This document shows positions 23,501 through 35,500 of a stretch of DNA of 64,000 nt, piece by piece. Below the pieces are notes generated by a model. That model saw nothing but the letters and a program-made list of their open reading frames with translations, was not told where the DNA came from and made no database searches. The stretch's first letter is position 1. Each line of letters begins with the position of its first letter. The translations under genes and the position numbers were made by a program. The stretch comes from Heliocidaris tuberculata (taxonomy: Eukaryota; Echinodermata; Echinoidea; Camarodonta; Echinometridae), in NCBI GenBank assembly GCA_025618425.1, contig CM046838.1, positions 14,685,629 through 14,749,628 on the forward strand, written 5' to 3'.

Positions 23501-26500
23501 GAGTTCCTCGGACATAGGATTGATGCGCAAGGCGTGCACAAGCAGGACGGAAAAGTAGCGCAAATTGAGAAAATTGCCAGACCTACAAATATTTCTGAGT
23601 TGCGTTCATACCTTGGAATGCTGAACTATTACAGAAAGTACATACCTAATCTCGCGCACGAAATCGCACCGCTAACCGGACTACTTGAAAAGAAGGAAAA
23701 ATTTGAGTGGTCAGATGAAGCAGAGCACGCGTTCATGCATTCAAAGGAATTACTTAGAGAATCAGGTTGTCTGATGCATTACAACCCGGAGTTGCCAGTG
23801 TCAGTCGCAACTGATGCCAGTCCCATAGGAGTGGGCGCAGTGCTTTCGCATATCCTTCCAGACGGGGAGGAAAGGCCAATTCAATTTGCATCGAGGGCGC
23901 TGTCCAAAACCGAACGGAAATATCCGCAGATAGAACGCGAAGTATTGGCGATAGTGTTTGCACTCAAGAAGTTCTACATGTTCTTGTATGGCCGCAAGTT
24001 TGTGTTGATCACAGACAACAAGCCGTTATCTGCTTTGCTAGGACCACACAGAGGTCTGCCAGTTCTTGCAGCGGAACGCATGCAGCGCTGGGCCATGTAT
24101 TTGGCAGGATTTGATTACGAAATCAGACATCGTAAATCGCAGGCAAACGCAAATGCAGATTGTTTGTCTAGGCTGCCAGATGCTAGTGAGAAACCGGAAA
24201 AACGAGAACCAATGGTAACGGTGCTGCATACCGAAATACTTCCTTGTGCAAGGGAGGAAATACGCAGTCATACGCGTAAAGATCCACAGCTATCCAAGGT
24301 CATGCGCTATACCTTGGACGGCTGGCCGAATCATCTGTCGGAAGATGAAGGGGAATTGAAACCATTCTATGAACGCAGGCATGAAATCACACTAGAAAAG
24401 GGTGTACTCATGTGGGGAATGAGAATTATTGTGCCTCCCAAGTTGAGAGGGCCAGTTCTCACAGAATTGCATGAAGGTCACATAGGCGTTGTGAAGATGA
24501 AAGGGGTCGCACGCAGTTATGTGTGGTGGCCACAGATCGATAGACAGATAGAAGAGTGTGCGAAAGGATGTGAATCATGTCAAGTGATCCAAAACAATCC
24601 AGGTCAAGAACCATTGCATCCGTGGGTTCCAGCTTCGAAGCCATTTGAGCGAATACATATTGATTTCGCAGGCCCTTTCGAAGGCATCACATACCTGGTA
24701 CTAGTAGATGCTTACTCGAAATGGCCAGAGGTGTTCATAATGCAGAGCATAACAACCGAAGCAACGATCGCTAAGCTGCGTAACGCTTTCAGTAGATACG
24801 GTTTGCCGCAGATTCTAGTATCGGACAATGGAAGTCAGTTCACTTCCGAAGAGTTTCAAAGATTCATGAAAATGAACGGTATCAAGCATAGGTGCAGTGC
24901 GCCTTACCACCCAAGTACGAACGGCCAAGCTGAAAGGTTCGTACAAACGCTAAAGCAAGCTATGCGAGCAGCAAGGAAGGACAGTGGTCCTATCCAAGCA
25001 AAACTGGACAGGTTCCTTCTGGCATATAGAAATGCCATACATGCAGTCACAAGAGAGTCTCCAGCAACGTTGTTCTTAGGTCGGTCATTGCGCATGCGCC
25101 TAGACAACATTCGACCCAATGTCGAAACATGCTACAAAGATCAGTTGTTCAAGCAGACACACAATAGGGATAGACGTAGAAAGGTTGGTCAGTTGAGGGA
25201 GTTCTCAGAGGGAGATCCAGTGTTAGTGAGAAATTACTTAGGCAAGCAGAAGTGGGTCTTTGGTACAATAGTCAGTAGGGATGGTCCACTGAGTTACACA
25301 GTCCAGGTTGAGTCAGGAAAATGGAAAAGACACATTGAACAAATTCGTTCTAGAGTAGGTTCAGAGGAGAAGCTAGGACAGTCTCAGGGAGATAGGCTAG
25401 ATTTTGTTCTGGAGGAAACACTTTCTAGTCCAGACCAGTTCACTAGTCAAAGGGATACTTTGGTTAGTCCCAAACAATCTGATCCTAGTGCCCCAACCCA
25501 GGAATCTCCTGAAGAAGAGTTGGAAAGGCAAGAGAGTGAGGAAAAAGAAGAAAGAGAAAAAGGCTCAGGAAACGAGTCACCAAAAGTGCTCAGGAGGTCA
25601 AAGAGAAAAGTTAAACCACCTGACCGCCTGTCCCTTTAAGTTGACCATGGCATGATAGAGTTATGTAGGAGGAGGAGTTTATAATTGTTAACGTTTCAGC
25701 TGTTTTTCTGAATATTGTTATTTGTATAGGATAAGTCTCCATATACATGTAAACCATGTTGATGTTCAGATGTTTGTTAACTTTGTATACTACTTTTATA
25801 AAGTTCATGTTTACAGAAAATAACAGAAAAGGAAAACATTTGAAGCATTATTGTGGAGTTAATGTTTTTTGCAAAAAAAAAAAAAAAAGAGGGAACAATA
25901 ACAATAACACAGCAACACAGATTTATATATTTTGATCAGCATGTTTTTTATTAATTCTTAAACAGTCACATGACAGGCATGAGTAAAATTATTTTAAGGA
26001 AATTGTTAATGGTTATCAGTTTAATATCCAGTAAGGTACCTATTACAATGTTATACAATGTCAAAATATCAGTCAAAATGGGTTAACATATTTGATATAG
26101 ACTGATATGGTTTTATTAGAACTCAGTTCTCACTTGAGTTTGTACAATACATACTATGCATAATGATTTTATAACGTGACAACTTATACAAAGAGTATCT
26201 GTTATTGTAACCAGGATTCATGCACGTAACAGTTGGATACAAATACTGAAACATGTTTATTATTCATAGACTCAAGATTTACTGAACACTATGGATATTG
26301 TAAAATTAAGATCTGACTCTATAATTCTTTTGTTGAAGTTTGTTGACATACCTTTTAAATTGTTTTGATAATACACACAAGGTATTATTGGTATTACGAG
26401 TTACTAAAGAAGGAAATACTGCATATGACAAGTCAAATTATCTCACACTGTATAATATTTTGGTTTTGGGAAACAAAGAGTATGAATAGCCACTAAAGAT

Positions 26501-29500
26501 TTGGTAGGGGAGAGTTGTTAGATATTTACCATTTGGCTTACCATAATCGCATGCATGACATGTACAGCGCGCATACTATTGATATGAGTGTATGTGTCTC
26601 ACTCTGCAAATAAACCGTGATCGGAACGTGTACGTAGGTCATCGTGTCTCGGACTATTTTTGTGAATGGTCTAATTTAAACGGTGAACCCATCAATTCTA
26701 GAACCATGAGAACATCCTTTACCGCTGCTCACTTATGAACATAAAGTTTAGCCTTTAGATGCAGATGATGTCGGTGTTATGATTTCACATCTCTGAAACG
26801 GATTTCATTAGATAAGGGTATTTGGTTTCCAATTTGTGTATCACCAGGATTATGCTTTGCCTAACATGTAGCGTTGGGAATTTCAGTTATGATAACAAAA
26901 ACTTCACATCAGGTTTAAATTGAGAACAATGCAAACTAGACTGTGGGCATGGTGGGAATGCTTTGCTGCTAAATCATTGATTTGTAAAGGATTATTTTTT
27001 TTATATATTCAATTTCGTGACACATGCATAACTTTTAGAATAACTTTGGTGGATTACTATCTAGAGAAAGTTAATTAATATTATTATCATTAAAGGGTTG
27101 GATTAAGGTTGGATTTCCCTTTAAGTAGGGGCCTGGGAGGGAAGGGAGAACTGAATCACTGTGACCTTCGGGTCTCACCTCCCGGGTTTAACTGATTTGG
27201 ATGTGCAGATGTGCAAATTGTACGAAGAGCGCAGTGGGGTCTCAAGGTGCACAGGTAGTGACTCTCATATACACCGGGTCTCTATTTAACGTCCTGTCCG
27301 AGGGATGGAGTATTTTCCACTCTAAAAGTGGGGTTTCACGGGGAAAGCGAACGATTCGCGAATGATGCGAATGTTGAAAAAATGGCAAAGTCCAACATTC
27401 AGAGAAGTTTTTCTCCGAATGTGTCGCGAAAATGGAGACATAAACCATTCTTGCGCGGTTTCTGAGTAGTTCTCACAACGTATGCGCGAATATTGTGTGT
27501 AGCGTTGCAGACCTATGGCCAGTCCACATACAAGAAAAACACGAGACTAAAATGCGAACCTGAGTTGACAGTTGTCTTGATTTGATACAGGGAAATGTAA
27601 CTATTTCCCTGGTTGATCGGGCTCTTCGTGAATAGTGCGCTTTATGTAGACCAAACATTACATGGTGCCGATTTGGCAAACGCGGTAAACGTGCGCCACA
27701 CGTTCGTGAGAACTTCGCACGAACTCCGTGAGAATTCCCCGTGAACAAATCCTTCGCAAAACGTTCGCGAAACATCGGTTTTTGTTCGTGTGTGTAGCCC
27801 GCGAATAGTTCGGGAATACTTCGTGACATTCGCAAATTAATCGTCGCCAATGGTAGGCGAATTATAAACAGAGGGCCTTGACATGAAACGCTTTGCTTCT
27901 TCGGCGAAGTCACCTGTTCAAGAAGTACGCGAACAGTTCGTGAATAGTTCGAGAAATGATTGGATGAACTTCGCTGCTTTCGCAAGACATACGCGAGGCA
28001 TGCGCGAGACATTCTCGAAATTGGCGGAATCTGTTTGAGTTCACGAAGATTTTGCGAACTTCACGCACGTCGTCAGTAGGTCGTTCGCATATGACGAAGG
28101 TTTCAGACATGTTTTAGAACAAATCACGGCCCGGGATGCTGGAAGCGTTCGCAATAATTTTTGAAATTTCCGCCGAACTAAAAACGACTCCCCCGAATAG
28201 TTGACGACGCTTCCGAACCCCCGCATATGTTTGGCGAACTTTTTGAGTCAAAATGTTGGACTTTTCCATTTTTTCCACATTCGCATTCTTCACGAATCGT
28301 TCGCGTGCACCATGAAAACCTCTCTTAACCTAGCTTTCATCTATGAAATAGGAGAGGGGCACGTTAACCCACATCACAGGCATCAGTCATCCACCTGGGT
28401 TGGATTCGAGCCAACTTGCCTCTTCAATGCAATAAAAAGAATGATACATGATGAAGAGCTCACTTTGTTCGCACTTTGTTCCTTCAAAACCGTCCGCACA
28501 AGAACAAGAAAAGGCATTCTCCATACTGCGACACGTTGCTCCATTTTGGCAAGGAGATGAAATGCATTCGTCAATATCTACGCCAAATGAATGGTATTGC
28601 ATTGCAATTGATAATTTATATTATCCAACTGAATTATTATACTTGTTATTAGGTTTATCTTACACAACTTGACATGCAGTGGGGAATATATTCAAATTTT
28701 GTTTTATAAACTGTTTTTCATCCAGAAAATCATTTTGTTTGATATTTACACAAGCGTTTGCTCATATCCTAGTTACATAATAATTATATTCTAATTTGCG
28801 GTAACTGCATTCCAGATGACATAGCAGGTTAGCAATATTTCTGTCCGAAATTATGTCTCAGATTATCATATCCAACAAAAAGTGAGTATTCAACAAAAGT
28901 GAGTACACCCTTCATAAAAAGTTAAACATTCCAGTGTAACGACTAGCAAAAATGTAATGAAAATCGCAAGCCTTACCACAATGGTGGAATAGACACTCTG
29001 ATACGTTATATCGGTACAAATACATTTCTTCCATAACAACAGTGTAGCATACTTAGCATATTGTTCAAATTGGTGGCAAAAGTGAGTACACCCCTGTAGT
29101 ATATAACAGTCGAATAAATGTAAAATTTAGATAAATGTCAAAATTTTGTAATTTTGTCATTGACTGTAAGCTCTATATAACTTGTAATCAGAGTAGAATT
29201 TGCCAATATTACTCCTGACTGCATGCTTGATGCTTGATGCGTGATTACATGTTTCACTCATGCACAATGACTTTTCGGAGGGGTCAAAATTTGGACATTT
29301 TTTGTTGTAGAATGTCCCAGAGGAGCTTTGTGCTTTAGGTTATTTGGCATGGTATGTAACTCCAACATATGCACCTGTAACTTCTTCAGAAAGGCATTTT
29401 CTACTTATAACAAAACTAGAGGTCACTCTCATTTTGAAATACAGCTCTTTGACCAAGCACTCACAAGAAAAAAGTATTTTCCCTTCTAGATTGAAGATTC

Positions 29501-32500
29501 AAGATTCATGATGTATGATACAAAGTAACACACATTCGCAAAGGAAGAACTTTCTTAACCTGTTTCAATTTACCAATTGCTCGAGATAGTTTAGAAGAAA
29601 TAATTCATTGTCAATATGTCCCTTCCAGTCTTCAATGATCATACCTAAAAACTTGGTACTTGTAACCCTTTTTTTGAAATATCTTTACCTTTTAAATTAA
29701 TATTTATTGCTCTTTCATCAACATATCTATTCCTTGATTGAAAAATCATGTAACAAGTTTTTCCATAATTTAGTTGTAGTTTGTTAGCATTTAAACCAAT
29801 TCTGAATATTAATCAACGTAGCCTTCAATATGTCATTTATTTCCGTTGAGTCTTTCCCACGTAAAAATAGGTTGGTATCATATGCAAATAGTATTATGAA
29901 TAGAAAATTAGAAGCAAATTGGAGATCATTGATGTACAACAAAAATAACAGGGGTCCGAGCATGGATCCTTGCGGAACGCCCACCGTGATATTATCATTT
30001 TCAGATTTAAAGTCATGAATCTTTAAAAACTGTTTCCTACCTTCTAAATAAATTCTGAGCCACTGTAACACAGAGCCTCTAATTCCATATAATTGTAATT
30101 TCTTAAGAAAAATAGAATGATCAATCGAGTTGAATGACTTGGATAGGTCTAAAAAATATTCAAACTGTGATTTGTTTATTCTCAAATGCTTTTGCAAGTT
30201 GTTGTTGTTTTTTTTCTTTGTAAAATCAACAAGAGCTAAATTGGTGTTATAACCTTGTCCAAAACGCAATTGTTTTTTGACATAAAATATAATTTTTGTG
30301 AAATACAAGACATCAATTTATCATATACAAGCCTCTCCAATATTTTACTAAAAACAGTTAAGACAGACATAGGCCTATAATTTGTACGTTTACTTCTGTC
30401 ACCACATCTAAACACAGCTATCACTTTGGAAATTTTAAGGGAGCTGGGAAATTTCCCTTTGGCAAGAGTTGCATTGAATATAACACAAAGTGGATTGACT
30501 ATTGCACAAATACTTAATTTAACAACCTTAGGGTCAAGCTCAACATATCCTGGGCTCTTTTGGGCATCCAATTTATGAACTACATTAAAAATTTTGTTAC
30601 TTTAGAAAAGAACATGGAGTTAATGAAATTTCCAGCCTCTTATCTATCTCGACTGGGTTACATGAATGTACATTTTTAATATTTTGTTTATGCATTATTA
30701 CAGCGATATAAGGAAAATGACAACAGCAAATTAGTTTTGGGGAATCTCGAATGATCTTTTAATTGGTACATTAACCCTATTGTTTTTCTTTAGGATTACA
30801 TCGATATAACATACTTTATGAGATATGCTTGATTTCATTATGTTATTAGAGCTAGTGAGCGAGTTTGGGGAAATTTTCTGAAAATATTGCCCTCACTTGA
30901 TGTAAATTATGGGCACATTCGAGCTAGCGGAATGAGAAATCATTCGCGTGGCGGGGGGGGGGGGGGGGGTAGGCATTATGACTTTCTTGCCTCCAGCTCC
31001 ACTGCCTGACATTGTAGTTGTAGTATGATGGGTACCTGTTATCAAAGCCACACAAATTCTCTGAAGCTACAGAGATGGCTCTTTTTGTAAGAAACAGTGG
31101 GAAATACATAAAAACAAAAAACAAAAACAAACAAACAAAAAATTAGGCATTTATCAAAAGAGGAAATGGCGTTTATCAGAGGTGGAAAGGAGTACTTATA
31201 AGAGGCGAAAATGGGCACTTATGAGAAGAGGAAAGGACACATATTAGAAAGGGACAGGGGCACTTATTCGTAGTAAAGAGGGGACACTTTCAGAAGGGGA
31301 AATTGGCAATTTATTAAAACGGCAAAGGGGCACCTATCAGAAGTAAAAAATGTACTTATCAAAAGAGAAAAGGACACAAATTAGAAAGAAACTAGGGGCA
31401 CTTATCAGAAGGGGAAAGGGCACTTATTAGAAAGAAAAAGGGGCACCTATTCGAAGTAGAATTGTACTTATCAGAAGGAGAAAAGGACACATATGAGAGA
31501 GATAAGGAGGCATTATCAGAATGGAAAGATTTCCTCTTTCCATTTCACTTAATTTTTGGTGTTTAAACACCGAAAACAAAAACCAAAAATAGTCTTGAGT
31601 AAGTGTTTAATTTAATTTTATTCCATTATCATCTCTTACCTTTCTTTCATTTCCTTTCATTTTTCTAAAATTTCTCTAAACGCCCCGTAAGTGGATAATT
31701 TTTCACGAAAGAATATATCAACAGCCTTTTCACAGAGGCTCCCAAAGGGTGTTACCGAAAGCCTTCATTTTTTAATACCCACTTGCCGAGGAAAGCTAGA
31801 GAGAACACCTTCAATAATGTCATTGGACACTTCAAGATCAATTCTTCTTTTTGTATAGGAGATACAGGGTGAATAGGGTTTTGACAAAGAAAGCAGTTGT
31901 TACAGGTAATACAAGATTCTACATAATATGCATCTTGCTCCATAATATGCATTCACAATAGGATGACATTCAATAAGACAAAAATTCGAACATAAAAGAC
32001 ACATATAAAAACTTTCAACAAATGATGAAACATTTGGAGAGACGATTCCACGACGTCTCCATCAGTTGCGGCGATGTCGCGGAGACTAATTTTGTCCGCG
32101 ACGTCTCCGAGACCTGTTGGAGACCAAGGCGACTGAGGAGACGTTGCGGCGACATTGCGGCGACGATGCAGCGACGTCTCCGCCATACTGCTTAACGTTG
32201 CTGGACCCACCTTAAGGGCCTATCTCATTCATTGGCGGAGACGGAGATTGTCGCGAAGGATCAGTCAGCTAGATCAGGGGATCGGTGCTCCTACACACAT
32301 GCGTGTCCGACTCTGAATGTGAAGATAATTAAATCGCATTTCTTTAAAGAAAGAAAGATAAAATATTTTTATTCAATATTGTCTGTGTGCATGTGTGTCG
32401 GAAGGGCGGAGACGTAGCCGCGACTCGGGAGACCAAAGAATGGCTTGCGCTCTCACCAAGGAGACGTCTCGGAGACATCTCCGCGGCAACCAATTCCCCC

Positions 32501-35500
32501 TGAACATGCTGAAGTGGCGGGAATGTCTCTGCAACCTTGCGGCAACCCGCGGCGACCAATGGCGACCTGGAGACGACGCACATTGGCCCGGGTTTGGGCA
32601 AAAGTGCGCTAAAATAGGGATTTGGTCAATGAAACAGATTTTTTTTTCACGTTCTAAGCAAAGATTACAACGTGTAGAACACCTCTGAGCAGTATTTCTT
32701 CTTGAAATTAATTTTAAGTGCGTCAATTTTATTCAAAAAGATCCAAAACTTTGATTATTTGTTATGCATGTGTAAAATGCAATACTGCGTTTTATTAAAG
32801 GTTTTTGCCAAACGGGTTGTTTAATGCACTTCAAATTGAAAAGCTTATTCCAGAATAGTTATTTTAAATAATGACAGAGTTTACAGCGAACTCTTATTCC
32901 TCTCGAAAGTAATTTTGGATGAAACACAATTTTTTTTTTTTTTTTTGCGGGGGGGGGGGGGTAGCATTTTCTTTTCAGGCGAAAGATGGTCAACATTTCC
33001 GTCGATTTCCGCGCTGAAAATATCATGATCTTCTTACTTATTGTTCATGCTTTACGCCGCTACCAAATTTGCCTGCTACTTTTTTGCAACTTTTTGAGTA
33101 AGAACCCATTTTCCATCCGCATGTTTGCCTCTTCTTTCGCCTAAATCAACCATGCGATAGAAGCGCGCCCTGTGTTCATAAAAAATGCGCAAAGCAAAGC
33201 ACACACAGCAAAGAATAAAAGCTCAATGCTTTTTGACATGAGTACCAAAAGAAGCTTTAATAGACTTCTGGCCCTTTTTAGATGATGGGACATGTCAGAA
33301 AATAACTAATATCCAAACATACGGATTGCATTTTAATCTTTAGTCCAGTCTTCAGTGGTAGAACACTCGTCAGTCAAGAACAGATTCCCAAGTTTCCTCA
33401 ATGAAGTTCGGAAACAAAAAAGTGGAGGGAAACATAAAAGAAAATAAAAACTGAGATAGAAAAAGAAAATATAGAGAGAGATGGAGAAGGAGAGAGAGAA
33501 AAAAAAAACAAAGAAAGAAAGAGAGAGAGAAAAAAAAAAGAGAGAATGAGAAGAGAAGGGGCGACTGGGGCGTCAAGTTTATCACAATCTTAAATGTTTA
33601 CATCAAGCGGGTGAAATCACTACCATTACTGGCTAAATTGATCTGGTTTCTTTTTTCAAACATCGCAGTTAAATTTTGATGACAAAGATGTTCAGTAATG
33701 TTCATTATTCTACTGGACACTCAACTTTTTGCAATTCTTATATCCCGAGGAAATTGTTCCAGTTTGTTACATTCTTCGTTTAAAGTGATTGATTAACTTT
33801 GTGAAAAATTGTAAAATCAGCTCAAATGCCAGTGAATTGTGTGCAGTCCTCTAACTACATATATAATTAAGGATATGTGAAAGTATGAGAGAAAATGGAA
33901 CCCGTTTACTATCCTAAAAAAGAGAAAATCGCGATCAATCGCTAGCGCAAGTCGCTCGGCTTCTTCGCTGCGCTGCAGTCACAAAAACCAAGCACCAGCG
34001 CTTGGCGATTTCAGAGCGGGTTTGCAGCCCGTACGGTATTCTGTGATAGAGCGAGGTATGCCAACCGTAAGAGTTCTTCAGGGTTCGGTGGTACTCTATC
34101 CCGACATCAATGTTCAATCGTAAATATCTTGATATATAAACGACCGATCAGCTTATAAAACTCAGGCGATTCCTGTCTGAGCTAAAGGTTTGCAATTATG
34201 ATTACAGCATTAGCTGGAACAGTGATTTTTTTTTCTTCAATCCTGGGCAAAGTTAATCAATCCAGCCCGTACGGTATTCTGTGATAGAGCGAGGTATGCC
34301 AACCGTAAGAGTTCTTCAGGGTTCGGTGGTACTCTATCCCGACATCAATGTTCAATCGTAAATATCTTGATATATAAACGACCGATCAGCTTATAAAACT
34401 CAGGCGATTCCTGCCTGAGCTAAAGGTTTGCAATTATGATTACAGAATTAGCTGGAACAGTGATTTTTTTTTCTTCAATCCTGGGCAAAGTTAATCAATG
34501 CCTTTAAGGTAAGACTTATCCTGTTATTATTAATAACCTTTAAGTGTAGATGTAGTTCATGTTTGTGCAATTGCTAATTTGCTATATAAATAGAACAGGC
34601 TTCTGTTATGATGTAGGGTAAGACGGAGATCTGATATTAGTTTCCAATGTCCGACGGGTGCGAATATTTTGTCTACATCAGTGTGCCTAAATTCTCTGAA
34701 ATTTGCAGAAACAGATAGTCAACCTGAACATAACATTGGAATATCATATAGAAGGAGTATTACTACCACCATCTGATAGAAATCAGATTTATATTTTCAT
34801 CAGAATTGGCAGAGATTTAAAGTGCAAGGATAATGCCTCGACCTGGCACTCGAAGTAATCGAGATACATCAGGAGCAAGCGAAGTACCCCGTGGGCCGGA
34901 GCAGGGGACCATGAACTCCACCAGACTGACCGATGAAGATGCTGGTCACTCAACTGAAAAATCAGCTCCAGGTAAAGGAATTTCAATACCCCCAGATCTT
35001 CTCCAAAAGTCTATTGTTGAAGCCCTCTGCGCCGAAGACACACGAAAGAAATTGGTGGATGCTATTGTTGACGTCATTGTCCACAATGTTACGCAATCAG
35101 TGTATGACGCAGTACGATTAGATCTTGATCGACAGAAGGAAGAAATGACGTCACTTACGAAAAAGGTTGACGAACTCAACAAAGAAATAGTCAAGTTGAA
35201 GAGTTCATGTGAAATCCAGGAGCAATATAGTCGGAGAAACTGCCTCCGATTCCATGGCATTCCAGAAGACGTGAATGAAAACACAGATAACGTCGTACGA
35301 CAAGTTGTGAAAGAGAAGTTCGGCATCGACCTTGCGGCAAGCGACATAGATCGAAGTCATCGTATTACGCCAAGACAAGGAACAACAGGAGACGGCAAGC
35401 CACGAGTCATCATAATGAAGTTCACTCGCTACAACGTTCGGCAGCTGATCTACAGCAACAGAGCTAAATTGAAAGGAACAAAGATCTTCATATACGAAGA

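Larger units (their letters stand above)
21128..26694 (+). mobile_element. Ty3/gypsy LTR retrotransposon, full length, 5567 bp
   Basis: Two direct 179-bp LTRs (21128-21306 and 26516-26694) begin TGTTAG and end CCATCA, and I found no difference between them. A perfect 5-bp target duplication ATTCT flanks the element (21123-21127 and 26695-26699). A TGG-initiated primer-binding site follows the 5' LTR and a purine-rich tract precedes the 3' LTR. The inner part codes gag, protease, RT, RNase H and integrase in that order, with no env frame. It sits in intron 7 of the receptor gene in antisense orientation. The identical LTRs imply a very recent insertion. Two CCHC knuckles, protease-RT-RNaseH-integrase order, a GPY/F-like end and very short LTRs suggest the mag-like lineage, an inference. 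Confidence 0.96.

Noticed and set aside
27473..28012. 179-codon minus-strand open frame
   Set aside because: It lies in the TTCGCGAA motif array; the Arg/Ser-rich translation reflects the repeated motif and no domain is visible.
28201..28560. 119-codon plus-strand frame
   Set aside because: Starts with TTG and overlaps EGF exon 7 on the other strand; the minus exon is much better supported.
31140..31535. CRISPR-like array
   Set aside because: Units are degenerate and contiguous without unique spacers; the genome is eukaryotic.
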